Shown here one piece after another: positions 11,000 to 24,245 of a DNA stretch of 64,000 nucleotides. The stretch is from Marasmius tenuissimus. Taxonomy: Eukaryota; Basidiomycota; Agaricomycetes; Agaricales; Marasmiaceae. Made by a program: the position numbers and the translations under genes. Positions within the stretch are counted from its first letter, which is position 1, and the number at the start of each line of letters is the position of its first letter. Location: NCBI GenBank assembly GCA_029532415.1, contig JAQOTA010000050.1, positions 3,162,001-3,226,000 of the forward strand, read 5' to 3'. The notes under the pieces are model-generated. The model saw only the letters and a program-made list of their open reading frames with translations. It did no database searches and was not told the origin of the DNA.

Positions 11000-12147
11000 C
11001 TATGAGTACTCGCGACTCGCTGCACTCTGCCTTTCTCTCCATTGAAGCTCCCTGACTTGCGATAGCGCTTGGGTAGTTTTCGATATGCTCTCCGCGAGTA
11101 ACGATATGGAGTTGGGATCCATGATACCCAGAGAAGGACTTGCGAGGGCATTCAATCTTTGAGACATCGCGACTATCGCATTTTCGAGTGAGCTTGCAGA
11201 CGACTCGAGGGCCGAGTTTGCCGTTGGCAGCCTAGTGATAGGCCGCGATCCTGCGAAGTTTGTTGAAGGTGACGGAGGCAAGGAAGCGGGAGCCTTCTCT
11301 GCGTTTCTGTGCGTAGATACCTGGGCGCGAATCAATTCATATGCCTTCGCCTCGGACAGTTCAGCACTCACCAAAGTCTTTGTGTCTGCATTCAGGCTTG
11401 TAGTGCCTGACTCGGTCTTCACAGAAGGCGCCTCGGTAGAAACGGCAACGAGGGTTTCTCTTCCAGCCCAGTCCCGCTCAGTTGTATACACCCCACCGCA
11501 TATCACACATTCCTGGGAGGACGTATGAATTAACGCGAAAACCTTCGGATAATACAGACATACTTTTCGAGGGTCCTTCTCGCCTCCTGGCTTGGGAGGT
11601 CTCACGAGCGGAACACCGAAACACTCGTCGTTTGGACACTCCTCAGCCAACATAGCCCATCCCTTGAGTAAACGATTCCCGATTTCCGTGGATGCTCGGT
11701 CAGATTGTTCGCGTCTGCGTGTGCTTTCAGGTGTTTCGGGGGGTAAGGCAAAGGTCGGTGAGCTCAGTTCGCTCGAGAGTTCCGTAGGGGGAGTGTCCAG
11801 TCGAGTTATCGATAATCTTGAACTTGACGAGGTGCTTTTACTCGACGTCGTCTCCGATCGAGATCGTGAAGCTGGCAGAGATGAGAAATTTGCATGCCAA
11901 TATGAAAACTACGTTTACAGTCGGGGTTCTCGTCGCAGTTTGCGCAGAAATGAACTACGGGTGTTACACCGTTGGGTGAACGCATTAGTGGGACACTGCA
12001 GCTTTTTGTAGTGCAAGCCACATCAGTTAGGACCTAGTAGATTTTTGTTAGAGATCTCTATGTGAGAAGAAACTGTCCCAAGTTTACCCATCCTTTGAGC
12101 ATGTACTCCCCCAAACGGCTGGATACATCGGTGAGAGTGAGCGACAT
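11000..12147 (-). CDS. p27/SSSCA1-like protein with two zinc-ribbon repeats (UPF0148)
   Basis: Related to the human Sjogren/scleroderma autoantigen 1 (ZNRD2), of uncertain role. The start ATG is at 12147-12145. The first ribbon reads LGEYMLKGWVLTD then CTTKSC, SVPLMRSPNG and HFCANCD; the second reads LLKGWAMLAEECPNDECFGV, PLVRPPK and ECVICGG. Each has two Cys-x-Cys type knuckles suited to bind one zinc ion, and the family normally has one such unit, so the tandem form is notable though I believe it occurs in other basidiomycetes. An intron after GGATGG (donor GTAAAC) joins exon 1 to VLTDVACTT. The rest is Ser/Ala-rich and ends in a helical region, LLAESISKTTQALSQVRELQ. It shares a 121 bp promoter region with the mannosidase gene. 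Confidence 0.8.
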
Positions 12148-12268
12148 GGATGATAGAGGTAAAGCGAGTATGAGTTCGACGCGCCCCGCGTGCGTGAGAT
12201 TATCCTCTATATTTCCGGCCGTGAATGCTGCCACGACACCCGCCCTCTCTTCTTGGTTCAGCTCCTCT

Positions 12269-15200
12269 ATGCGATTTCTGCCCGAGTCTCTCGCTGGCCT
12301 TCTTCTAGTGGTACTCGAGGCATTTGACTGGGCTCAGAGTACTCGGGCGGCCCCTTCCGTGTCCCCGTCCAGTTGGACCCCTCAGCGCAAATTACTGGCT
12401 CGGTCCGTCGTTCTGCACACGTCTCATAAATGAAGAGGTCTTGAAGTGGCTTGCAGGGAGAAAACTCGTCAACTGTGGTATCATGGTTTTGATAATTACA
12501 TGTCCTTTGGTGCGTACAACTGGTTCCTCGTCGTTTGACTACTAACTCACAAGTGGTTTCTTTCATTAGCCTTCCCGTTGGACGAGGTAGTCAAGTTATA
12601 ACCAAACGGAAGACAATTTTACTGAATTTCGTTGAAAGTTGACGCCGCTGAGCTGCTCTGGGCAAGGGCCTGATTGGGAGAATGCGTGAGTGAGTCTGGT
12701 GCACTCGTTATGTGCCATATTTACCAACTCAACCTAAGCGCGAATATTGCATCTAACGACGTTGCCGGCAACTTCTCCTTGACACTAATAGATGTGTTGG
12801 ACACGTTCGTTGTTCTCAACGATCCCCGGGGTTTTGAGAATGCAGTCAAGAATGTGATAGAGTGGGTTTCCTTCGACGTTAATACGAGACCGCAAGTCTT
12901 CGAGACAACTATTCGGGTGTTGGGAGGGCTCTTGTCGGGACACATATATGCAAACCAAACGGGCGCTTTCCATTTACCGTGGTACCATGGAGAGCTCCTT
13001 GATATGGCTTACGACTTGGGCAAGAGATTACTCCCCGCCTTCTCTACACCAACTGGGATTCCAATATCTAGGGTGAATCTACGCAAGGGCGTCATGAGGG
13101 GCGAAAGCGTTGAAACATGTCAGCAATACTAGCCATTGATTCGTGGCTGTTCGATCTGATCTTCCTTCCCACAGGCACGGCTGGAGGAGGCACTCTCATA
13201 CTCGAATTCGCAACCCTCAGTCGCCTTACCGGGGATGAAAGATTTGAAAAGGCCGCTCACAAAGCATTCTTTGCATTATGGAACCGGAAATCAGACATCG
13301 GTTTAGTTGGCAATACAATCAATACATGGACGGGCGTATGTATTCCACCGCTGCCTTCCATACTAGTATGAATCCAAAGCGCTCACACCAACAACAGGAA
13401 TGGACTTCGCCAGAGGTAACCGGTATTGGTGCTGGCATCGATTCCTTCTATGAATACGCGCTGAAGTGGTATGTCCTGAGCGGTATGTACGCTATTCGTA
13501 CCAATTGGTGTTGTAACCTGACGTGGTTTAGGCGATGTTGAATTTCTCGATGTCTGGGACGATTCATACGCGTCTATCATGAGATACTCGCGCGCTCTCG
13601 ATGGATTCTGGGTGAGCTCTGGGATTCTTTGCGTCCATTTTTGTCTGCCAACCTTGAATTCAGTATCGCCAAGTGAACATTCGTAGTGGAGATGTAGCAT
13701 ACCATACCATCGATTCCCTCGGGGCATTCTGGCCGGGATTGCAAGTATTAGCAGGGGACATCCAAAATGCTGTCAAACTACATATGCTCTGTGAGTGACA
13801 TGTTCCGTATCCTGCCCACCCCGAACATTGACCTTTGGATATCTAATATAAGACTGGAATCTCTGGAGGAAACACTCTGGGCTTCCCGAAGTTTATGATA
13901 CTAACTTCAAGCAAGCCACTTCACATGGATACCCGCTGAGGCCAGGTCTGTCTACTTCTCAATCTCGATCATGTGTTACGGCTTAGACGCGATTTCTCGA
14001 TTTCTAGAATTTATCGAATCTACCTGGTATCTTTATCGAGTGGGTGCAATTCGAGTTTCCATCTTTTTCGACTCATAAGTAACTTCACGACAGGCTACTC
14101 GTGATCCTTTCTATTTGGATGTCGGAGAAAGGGTGCTATACGATATCACTACCCGCGCAAAGGTTGACTGTGGCTTGACCGGGATACAGGACTTGCGCAC
14201 AAACAAACGGGACGATCGTATGGAGTCATTTGCTCTCTCTGAAACCCTGAAGGTAATTTAGATCTCGTTGGTTCCTCGTTAACCTTGCTGAGATAAATCC
14301 CAGTACCTTTTCTTACTTTTTGACGAGGACAACCCCCTGCACCGCGACGACTCTCACTACGTATTCACAACGGAGGGACATCTGTTAACTCTTGGAAAGG
14401 AGTATCTCAAACCGGTTTCTGCCACTAGAAGAAAATTAAGGAAGATCGAGAATCACCAGTGTCCCGCCTATCAACCGCTCACGCATGGGAAAAAGACCTC
14501 TCAAGACAGTGTGCCCGGACTGACGGTCGGAGTCCGTGGGCGTGCAGATGTCGATTATTCTAGGGAACTCGTTGCCTTGACCGCAAATGAGTTGGATGGC
14601 CGATACTGGTCTCCTGATGGATGGTGCGAACGACCCAAACCTGAGCTATATGTGAGCGCATCTGAGTCCTCCCCTCGATGGTACTGATGCTTCCTCCATC
14701 AGTCATACGACTTCATACTGTCTTCCGATGGACGCAATGTCCCTGAAGACCTCAGCCCTAGTTTGCTCAAAGTGGCTCCGGTATCCAACGGATATATCGT
14801 TCACAACATCACTGGGATACGGACGCATATTGTTCGTAGGCTGGACGGCAAGGGGTTCGATATCAGAAAACGTAAGCAACCTCCGTCCAATTGCGAAACC
14901 AAAACTGACAGCCAACTAGTGGGACATTACGCTGTTCGGCCTGGAAACTTGGTCTACATCAACGACACATCCCTGATGCTGGTACCAGTCTCGGAATCGG
15001 ATTCCTTGCCTCGTACTCCCTCCGTCCAGCTACATTTCTACATCGTTCCCGTTGACCCAATGCTCAACCACCACCAACTTTTGGACGACCCTGGGCTATC
15101 GGAAGTGACAGTTACTGGCCATACTGCCTTCTTTGGTGGCGACATGGCCGCCTCAGACCCCGAAAAGCCCCTGAAGTTCTCAGGCGAGGTGCCGGTGTTC

Positions 15201-15647
15201 CGCGATGAGACCAATCCATTAGGGTGTAATCCCTACAAGAAGTCCTTCCAAGGCGGGGCCATACTCGTGAAACGTGGCGAATGTACGTTCTTACAGAAAC
15301 TGATAGTGGCGCGGGATGCGGGTGCTGCTGGTGTAATTGTGGTCAGCGACGATAATCTGGGAATCAACCCCACTGCCAGCAAGGAAGAGGAGGAAGCTGC
15401 AGGTGAAATCGCCGATGTCGCCCTGGCGGTTCTGCCTCATGATATCGGAGCCGAGATCGAGCAGATGCTCCAAAGTGCCGAAGAGAGGGGATTAGGGCAA
15501 TTAATGGTGATTCTGGAACATGAGCGCGAGCCAGCAATAACTGAGCTGGAGGACGACGACGACGATAAGCCGAAGGACCAAAAGGGTAGCGAGAAGATCT
15601 TGTATCTTAATGGTCACCCGTTACAGAACACGCGATTATTGTTCTAA
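12269..15647 (+). CDS. EDEM-type class I alpha-mannosidase (GH47) with PA domain
   Basis: Enzyme of ER-associated degradation that trims mannose from misfolded glycoproteins and marks them for disposal (yeast Htm1/Mnl1, human EDEM3). Exon 1 (12269-12402) encodes a signal peptide, MRFLPESLAGLLLVVLEAF. Exons 12457-12509, 12570-12586 and one starting at 12639 give WYHGFDNYMSFAFPLDE and LTPLSCSGQGPDWEN. GH47 blocks follow in order: GNFSLTLIDVLDTF, FETTIRVLGGLLSGH, GIPISRVNL, ETCTAGGGTLILEF, GIGAGIDSFYEYALKWY, and at the end DSHYVFTTEGHLLTL. A protease-associated (PA) domain lies near 15130-15530 (SFQGGAILVKRGECTFLQK, DAGAAGVIVVSDD), as in EDEM3. At least ten introns. No C-terminal HDEL; retention would have to be by partner binding. 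The 17-nt exon at 12570 is very short. Confidence 0.9.
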
Positions 15648-15710
15648 TACACACAGAGGTTGGAACGGATCGTAATCTAGATACTTTAGTGATAATGTTA
15701 TGTATATCTA

Positions 15711-16434
15711 TCAGTCGTCTGATTGAACGATAGAGTATGCCGGTGCGTCTAATTTTTCTGTACCCTTCAAGAACATGAGCTCTATGATGAAAAGGTACTC
15801 GAGCGTCTTGCCGCCTTGTTTGGCGACAAGTTCACCTGCAGCTTTTGCGGAGCCACCTAGTAAGATGAAATGCATGAGCACGCAACACCCAGTCAAGTTC
15901 TCTTCTGTGAGCTCACCTGTAGCAATCAGATCATCGACGATGACTACCGACTGTCCCGATTTTATCGCGTCGGTTTGCATCTCGAAGACGTCCTGTTCAG
16001 TGCACACTCAGTCACTGTGTGGTTCGTGCAGTAGGGGAGATAAGCTCACATTTCCATACTCTTTCTCATAAACTGCAGAAACACATTGTCCAGGAAGCTT
16101 GCCCTTCTTGCGCACAGGTACAAATGCAGCCCCGAGTCTCAACGCGAGGATGGGTCCAAGAAGGAATCCGCGGGCATCCAGTCCCACAATGACATCGATC
16201 TTCTTCGATTGTGACTTTGGAATGGTATGCGACGTGAGTCGGTGAAGGAAATGGGTGATAAGGGTCTCGAAAGCTGTAGGATTGCGGAGAAGAGGGAAAA
16301 TATCAAGGAAGACAACTCCCTTGATATATGGTGAGTGAACTGGTCGCGTATGATGATCTCGAAGTATTTCCTACTTTCTTAGGGAAATCAGGATGTGCAC
16401 TGAGCTGGCTCTTGAGGAAATCTACGTCGGACAT
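15711..16434 (-). CDS. APT1: Adenine phosphoribosyltransferase
   Basis: Purine-salvage enzyme that makes AMP from adenine and PRPP in the cytosol. The start ATG is at 16434-16432 (MSDVDFLKSQLSAHPDFP). The PRPP-binding loop VIVDDLIATGGSAKAAGEL is split by an intron whose donor follows IATG. The C-terminal part, GGKTLEYLFIIELMFLKG, is the usual type I PRTase strand and helix, and the stop is at 15711-15713. The middle region encodes VVGLDARGFLLGPILALRLG-type sequence (about 16200-16120), typical of APRT. Length is near the usual 180 residues. Convergent with the mannosidase gene, 63 bases apart. Confidence 0.9.
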
Positions 16435-16690
16435 GGTGGTGAAGGAGCGAGCTGTGAGGGAACAAGATGAGCCCTCATGGTGTCAAAAGCACGTTCCGTT
16501 TTTATGATGGAACAAGGCATGTGTGCCGTAGGGTAAATTTTCCTTCTGTTCATTCCGGAACAACGCGCAAGTGCGATCCATCTGTTGCAAGCTCACGCAT
16601 ACAATGGTCCGGCATGTCATAGCGTGCTCATATAAAGAATGCGATGAGGAAAAAAAACATATGCAGTATGAATGAGCTACATAGAGGGTT

Positions 16691-17686
16691 TTATACAGAC
16701 TCCAAAACCTCAGGCTCCTTGAAGTCCTTCGCAACACGGGTGCCAGTCTCCTGCGGGAACAAAAACGAGTTAGATACCGGCTCGAATCGACACATGTGCG
16801 GTAACATACATCAGTAGACTCCCCGTGAAGCTCCATGAGTTTCGACATGTCGAACTTGGGTGCCTTGAGGATTTTGGCCTTGCGAATGTAGACATTCTGC
16901 AAGGGGTAGATACTTCTCGAAGCCTTCTCGATTTCCCTTCCAATAGCCTCCGGAACAAACTTCTGCACCAGCTCCTTCAAGTCACAGTTCGTCGCCTCAC
17001 GGGTCATGATCTCGAACATCTTCTTCCTGATCTCCCGAATCTGCGCGGACTGTGCGTATGTGGTTTTGCGCACTTGTGTCGGGCGGCGCTTGGTGAAACC
17101 GATGGCGAAAAGACGGAGGAGGTAACCGTCGGTGGTTTTGACATCGACATGTGCCTCGATGAGGGTCTGCCATTTCCTGACGAGCGAGCGAAGCTTGTCG
17201 GATGTGAAGTCCATGCCGTGGAAGTTGGTAAGGCAGTTCTTTCCCTGAACCTCATCGACACGAAGCTTAATCTTGCGGAAGGATTGGTCTTCGTCCTTGT
17301 TGAGGTCGCCCAGGGAAACCTCGATGATCCGGCCCTTGAGAGAGTCGTTGGCGTTTTCTGTAAATTTTTGCCATCAGGATACATCGCCAGCTGCAAAACT
17401 CGATCGACCACGCACTCAAACCCTGTGACCGGTTGACAAGTGTCTTGCCAACATTTCGCACTTCGAAAGTCGAGGGTGCCTTGACATCGTACCAATCTTG
17501 AATCCATCCAGTGAGCTCCCAGAGCCAAGAGTCCGATCTGACTTGTAGATACCTTTGCGAGAGAAGGGGTCGACGACCTTCTTCTTGATACCCTTCTTAC
17601 CCTTAGAGAGACGCTTGTTCTGTAGAACGACGTAAGCGACCGCGACGAACGAGTAAAATGCAAGCGCATACCTTGCCTACAGCCAT
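16691..17686 (-). CDS. RPS1: 40S ribosomal protein S1 (eS1, S3a family)
   Basis: Structural protein of the small ribosomal subunit near the mRNA exit. The start ATG is at 17686-17684, reading MAVGK before a first intron, an arrangement common in ribosomal protein genes. Recognisable blocks are [77 protein letters not shown] and [20 protein letters not shown], then [14 protein letters not shown]. The last short exon gives [19 protein letters not shown] and the stop at 16691-16693. Length of about 255 residues fits the family. Head-to-head with ATG10. Confidence 0.95.
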
Positions 17687-17880
17687 GGTCAGTAACTAGA
17701 AAAATGAGCGGTAAGGTTGCAACCGCGAGGAGTGGTGAGCCGGCACTTGGACGGGCTTGAGTTTTGAGGATTGGCTGGTATTGGACGTGCGAACTAGCGC
17801 TGCCAGTGGGTGGCTTGAAACCTTATTTCTGGTACTGCATAGTTGTGACTATGTCACAGGAGCGGTGACTCACGCGTCAC

Positions 17881-18634
17881 ATGCAGACCCGCCAACATTT
17901 CGACGAGGCATGCAGGCTGTTCATCGCGAAATATGCTTCTGTGACGCCCTCATTCTCGAATAGCCCGATGAGAGGATGGAGTTGGAATGGACACCCTGTC
18001 AGCTTCTTATTTCATATCATGTTTTTCTCTTCTTATATTTTGCACAGATGTTGCCCAATCTAGGTTACATGTCTCGCAACACAACGCTAACAATAAAATC
18101 TTCAAATGAACCTTGTCTTGTAGATGCAGATGTAACGGATGATCTTGAGGCTTCCCCAGATGAAGCGATATCGACAACTCGAACAGAGATCCAGACTTTG
18201 GCTTGCCACGAATATGTCGTTTTCTCAGCAACATTCCAAGTTCCATGCCTATATTTTACGATCAGCCATCCCAGTACGCGTTCATTGGATTCTCCGCCTC
18301 GACTCGACTCATATTAATGAAGCATCCAGATGGTGCACCGTTGTCGGCGGATGAAGTAGTGAAGACTTCCTTGTTTCACCCTGTCGCTCTCGCGTCCACA
18401 ACAACAACGTCCTTTGCAGTGACGCAGCCGAATTCGTTGTTCCCGTTGCTCAGCCAAGGAGAACATCCGACACTCGGCACACCTTGTTGGTATCTACATC
18501 CTTGTGAAACTGCGCCCGCGATGGAGGAACTACTGTCGGAAGAAAGGGCTGACACGACGGCCGAGGAACGCCTTGTGCGGTGGCTGGAAGTTTGGTTTCT
18601 TGTTGCGGGCAGTGTGGTTGATTTGAGAATCTGA
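17881..18634 (+). CDS. ATG10: Autophagy E2-like enzyme ATG10
   Basis: E2-like enzyme that conjugates the ubiquitin-like protein Atg12 to Atg5 in autophagosome formation. The start is MQTRQHFDEACRLFIAKYAS at 17881. After small exons near 18050 the fold core follows: CHEYVVFSATFQVPCLYFTI, then an intron (donor GTACGC after CATCCCA, acceptor CATCCAG) to NGAPLSADEVV. The active-site region is GTPCWYLHPCETAPAMEEL; the Cys of HPC corresponds to the catalytic Cys of yeast Atg10. The C-terminal RLVRWLEVWFLVAGSVVDLR is the usual final helix. The short exon structure between 17996 and 18130 is less certain. Shares its upstream region with RPS1. Confidence 0.85.
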
Positions 18635-20475
<1,841 letters not shown>

Positions 20476-20982
20476 AATGTTTGTACATATACACCAGTGG
20501 AATGTAAATATATAGTCTCAGTAATTGGTCTTGCACTCGCATACATACACATCTACTTAGAAACCCTCGAATTGGGAAATAAAGACACGTCGTGCGGCCG
20601 CTTCGGGTGACCGTTGCTCAACTAGACTGCGCTGTGTGATGAGTAGATGCGCAATTCCGTCCTCACATAAGCTACCGAACACAATCAGCGATCTGAGTAT
20701 CATGAGCCCGTCCGCGATCCCGAAGCGCGACGATATTCCACAAGGCTGTTGTCAGTGTAGTAGAGAGTTTAGACGTTTAGGCTTCAATTTGCGCTCCCAC
20801 GCTCCAAGGACAGAACTTTTGAAATTTTTGGTATAGATAACAAGCTTCTACGTTGAGATTCAGGCGCAGCTTGCATATATGGGATCATTCACGCTCGGGA
20901 ATATGTGAAGTGGCTGGGGAGGACAAGGGGAAGAGGCTTGCTGAGTGGCGTGGGAAGAGGCGAGCCAGAGCCCACCGGTTTC
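20476..20982. other. Gap between thiolase and the duplicated GH43 block
   Basis: No gene is recognisable. Short frames on both strands have no known motifs. The right edge is where similarity between the two GH43 repeat units begins. Confidence 0.45.
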
Positions 20983-21176
20983 ATTTTGGCCAGCTTTGCC
21001 GTAGCAGTGATCACTGGCAGTTTCGACAGTTCCTCTGTACGGCAACGTCTTCTCGCAAACTCCTCGGTTCAACCACCAAATGGTGAACTTATTGTAGACT
21101 CCTTCGACCATTTCTCGGGGATATTATGGGGCAATCATGTGTCGATAACCACATGCTGCAAGCCCTCCACAACTAC

Positions 21177-21183
21177 TTATAAA
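21177..21183 (+). promoter_or_regulatory. TATA box of first GH43 gene
   Basis: TTATAAA lies 56 bases before the start codon and is kept at the matching place of the second copy. Confidence 0.5.
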
Positions 21184-21238
21184 CACCCTCGAACGCGAGA
21201 CTGACGATTCGCTTTGTATCTCGGCCATATACCTATAG

Positions 21239-23206
21239 ATGTTACTGCTCAGTCTAGTTCTATTGGCTTCCAGGCTAGCGAATCTCGCTCTGGGTCAGGT
21301 AGGTGTTCGATCTTCTTATAGAAAACTTTATCTGACAGTTCTTTGAACGTCAGACCCATCCTAATGGGGTTCTAACTCGCGCAGATGTTGCAACCAATCC
21401 TGTAATCTACGAAGACTTTGCGGACAACGACATCACCCGAGTCAATGACACCTATTATTTCTCTGGTATGTGAATTAGTGGTCTCCGTAGATATAGGAAT
21501 TGCTAACACAAGTGAACAGCATCTACTATGCACTTCTCTCCTGGCGCTCCGATTCTCCAGTCGCAAGACTTGGTAAACTGGGAAGTTATCGGCCATTCTG
21601 TCCCAAGTCTCGACTTTCTCGATGACAATGCGTACGGCCTCGTCAACGCTTCAGCCTACATTCGTGGTATTTGGGCGTCTACTCTGAGGTTCCGTCCAAG
21701 CAACGGAAAGTGGTACTGGATCGGATGTGTGGATTGGGTCAGATCCTTCGTCTACACAGCGGGTAAGCACAATATATGGCTATGCTCTTGCCCGCGGAGA
21801 GATGACGGAGCTTGTGGCAGACGCTATCGACGGTGAATGGACGCAAGCTGGGATCATCAACAACTGCTACTACGACTGTGGACTTCTGGTTGATGAGAAT
21901 CCTGACGGAGGCGACACTCTATATGTCAGCTACGGCGGTAACACCGAACTTTCTGTGGCCCAGCTCGACGATACGGGGACAGCAGAAGTATCCAACCAGG
22001 TGGTCTACTCATTCGACGTTGGCAGAGAAGGAAACCGGATGTACAAGAAAGATGGTTTCTACTATATTATCACCGATGTGTAAGTGACATTCACACTCTA
22101 CTTTGTTCTTCCCTCATATACTTGGCTTCTGTAGTCCGAGTCAGTCTCAACTTATCTTGAGATCCCAGAACCCAACGGGTCCCTACGAGAAACGTACACT
22201 GTGGGAGAACATCAATTCACCCATCCCCGGCCATTCGGGCGTCATGGTTCAAGGTTCACTCATCGATACACCGGAAGGCGACTGGTACGTGCTTTAAGTG
22301 ACTCTTCTCTCTTCATGCTCAAGCCTCATATCATGGCAGGTACTTCATGTCCTTCGCGTGGTCCTATCCTGAGGGGCGCTCACCCTGTCTGGCTCCAATC
22401 ACATGGACTGAAGATGGCTGGCCTCAGGCGAATTTTTCAGGAAACAACTGGCCCACTGATCTCTCGTTCCCTCTCCCCACCAGCACCGGCCCGCTGCAGT
22501 CGTGGACTGGCGTTGACAACTTTACGTCGCTTGGCGTAGAATGGGTAGGCCGATCTCCTGTGTACAACGCGTGGGATCACGATTGACGCGACCTTCTTCT
22601 CCCTGTCTACCGTTCTTCTAGGAATGGAATCACAACCCCGACAACTCCGCCTGGTCCATTAACAACGGCTTGGTGCTGGAAACCGCTTCCGTCACTGACG
22701 ACTTGTACCTAGCCAAAAACACGCTGTGTCATAGAATATTGGGGCCAAAAGCTACGGGAACCATTCTCCTCGACATTGGCGGCATGACGGACGGAGACCG
22801 TGCTGGTATCTCCATGTTACGGGACCTGTCTGGCTACATCGCGGTAAAGCAAGACGGTAGCAGTCGAACCCTCGTCATGCGAAATAACATCAACTTGAGC
22901 TCTCAGGAGCCTGGAGGGACATGGGGCTGGACTACTTCTAACAAAGGAGACGATGTCGCCACTGCCGAGTTGAGCGGAGATCAAATATGGTTGAGGGTGA
23001 CTGCGGATATTGGGCCCACCGGATCCAAGGTAGCGACTTTTTCGTATAGTACGGACGGGAACATCTTCGCGGATCTGGGGAACGCCCTGAAGTTGAATGA
23101 TAGCTGGGAGTTTTTCATGGGATACAGGTTTGGGATTTTCAACTTCGCGACGAGGTCACTTGGTGGATCAATAACAGTAAAATCTTTTGACCATGTGTCT
23201 GCTTGA
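21239..23206 (+). CDS. Secreted GH43 glycosidase, copy 1
   Basis: Extracellular glycoside hydrolase of family 43 (beta-xylosidase or arabinofuranosidase type) acting on hemicellulose. Exon 1 (21239-21298) is a signal peptide, MLLLSLVLLASRLANLALGQ. The five-bladed propeller begins NPVIYEDFADNDITRVNDTY, holding the catalytic base Asp; CYYDCGLLVDENP holds the second Asp; and GREGNRMYKKDGFYYI holds the proton-donor Glu. The rest (from about 22620) is the beta-sandwich C-terminal domain common to these enzymes (GTILLDIGGMTDGDRAGISM, GYRFGIFNFATRSLGGSI). Introns include 21299-21353, 21763-21820 and one from 22080. The intron at 21763-21820 must be removed to join FVYTA to DAIDGEW. All key residues are intact. 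It lies in tandem with a near-identical gene. Substrate cannot be told from sequence. Confidence 0.9.
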
Positions 23207-23256
23207 GTACGAGCATCACTGGTGCATTGGTACATCTCGAATACTAGCGTAGTCTT

Positions 23257-23878
23257 CTAATACTATCCTAGACCTGGAGATCTGAGTTTGAAATGGCGGG
23301 AGACTTTTCCGCTACCATATATAGGTTTGGTCAAAGTGATCTGGACAGCTTATGATCGAAAATAAACGTGGCAGATATTTTCTTCAAGCTTGCTCGTTCC
23401 CATCCACCCGTCTTTTCGCGTGAATTCTCCCCTTCAAACTCATGCAAATGGCCCAGGAGATCAGGACAGCTTGATTTTGTCAACTTGAGATGCGAGAAGG
23501 TCAGTAATATCCCTCAAATGCAGTGAGAACGTGATCCCGGGCAACCTTCGGAGACCATGGTTAGCTACTTATACTGATCAGTCATCTTGGGAGGCGGCCA
23601 AACAGCTCGTTACAAGTCTTTGTTACTTTCTGTGCTGCTTCCAGTCAAGCCTAGAAGGCTCTTACCAAACTGGAGACTGGAATACAGAGGGATAATGCAG
23701 GCGACGCGACACAAAGGAAATACTCGCCACGTTTATTTTCGATCGTAAGCTGTCCGATCACTTTGACCAAACCTATATATGGTAGTGGAAAAGTCTCCCG
23801 TCATTTCAAACTCAGATCTCCAGGCCCCTCACAGCGACGTTTCTTGTGAGGGGTCGGTTACAGGCCTAATACTATCCT
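23257..23878. mobile_element. MITE-like non-autonomous DNA element with about 100 bp terminal inverted repeats
   Basis: The left arm at 23273-23372 and right arm at 23726-23824 are inverted complements with only about four differences over 100 bases; both outer ends read CCTGGAGATCTGAG. The loop of about 350 bases has no open frame of note. A 13-base direct repeat, CTAATACTATCCT, flanks the element at 23257-23269 and 23866-23878. The corresponding place after the second GH43 copy (about 26285) has a single related CTAATATCCT and no element, so it is the empty site. The right arm is separated from the right direct repeat by 41 bases that contain a small hairpin. The superfamily cannot be assigned. 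Confidence 0.8.
23825..23853. repeat. Small perfect hairpin at the right end of the MITE-like element
   Basis: CCCCTCACA (23825-23833) is followed after 11 bases by its exact complement TGTGAGGGG (23845-23853). It lies between the right inverted repeat and the right 13-base direct repeat and has no partner at the left end. Confidence 0.6.
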
Positions 23879-24180
23879 CTTATCCGCTACCCTGTTACAT
23901 TGTTACATGACGCGTCAAAACTGCCCGACATCCCTCCAAACTTCGAAACTCTAGTCCACAAGAGTTGAGCCAGAGTCATTAGTTTGGCCGGCTTTGCCGT
24001 ATCAGTGATCACTGGCAGTTTTGACAGTTCCTCTGTACGGTAACGTCTTCTCGCAAACTCCTCGGTTCAACCACCAAATAGTGAACTTATTGTGGACTCG
24101 TTCGACCATTTCTCGGGGATATTATGGGGCAATCATGCGTCGATAACCACATGCTAGAAGCCTCAGGCTTCCATACCTAC

Positions 24181-24187
24181 TTATAAA
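24181..24187 (+). promoter_or_regulatory. TATA box of second GH43 gene
   Basis: TTATAAA, 59 bases before the start codon, as in the first copy. Confidence 0.5.
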
Positions 24188-24245
24188 CACTGTCGAACAC
24201 GAGACTGCCAACGGTTCGACTTGAATCTCGTTCATATACCTACAG

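Larger units (their letters stand above)
20983..23980 (+). repeat. First unit of a tandem duplication carrying a GH43 gene
   Basis: The unit starts near TTGGCCAGCTTTGCCGTAG and runs through the promoter, the whole GH43 gene and its 3' flank to about CTTCGAAACTCTAG. The same sequence with scattered substitutions recurs from about 23981. The gene starts are 3007 bases apart; removing the transposon-like element and its extra 13 bases leaves a true period near 2.4 kb. Both coding and non-coding parts are shared, which shows direct genomic duplication. Confidence 0.85.

Noticed and set aside
12062..12433. Long plus-strand frame before the mannosidase
   Set aside because: Its first part covers the coding exon of the p27-like gene on the other strand. 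Only the end from the Met at 12269 makes sense, as the mannosidase signal peptide.
21763..21820. Apparent frameshift in GH43 copy 1 (and the same in copy 2) after FVYTA
   Set aside because: Both copies have a 58-base segment with GTAAGC and GGCAG ends; removing it joins YTA to DAIDGEW as in the family, so it is an intron, not a mutation.
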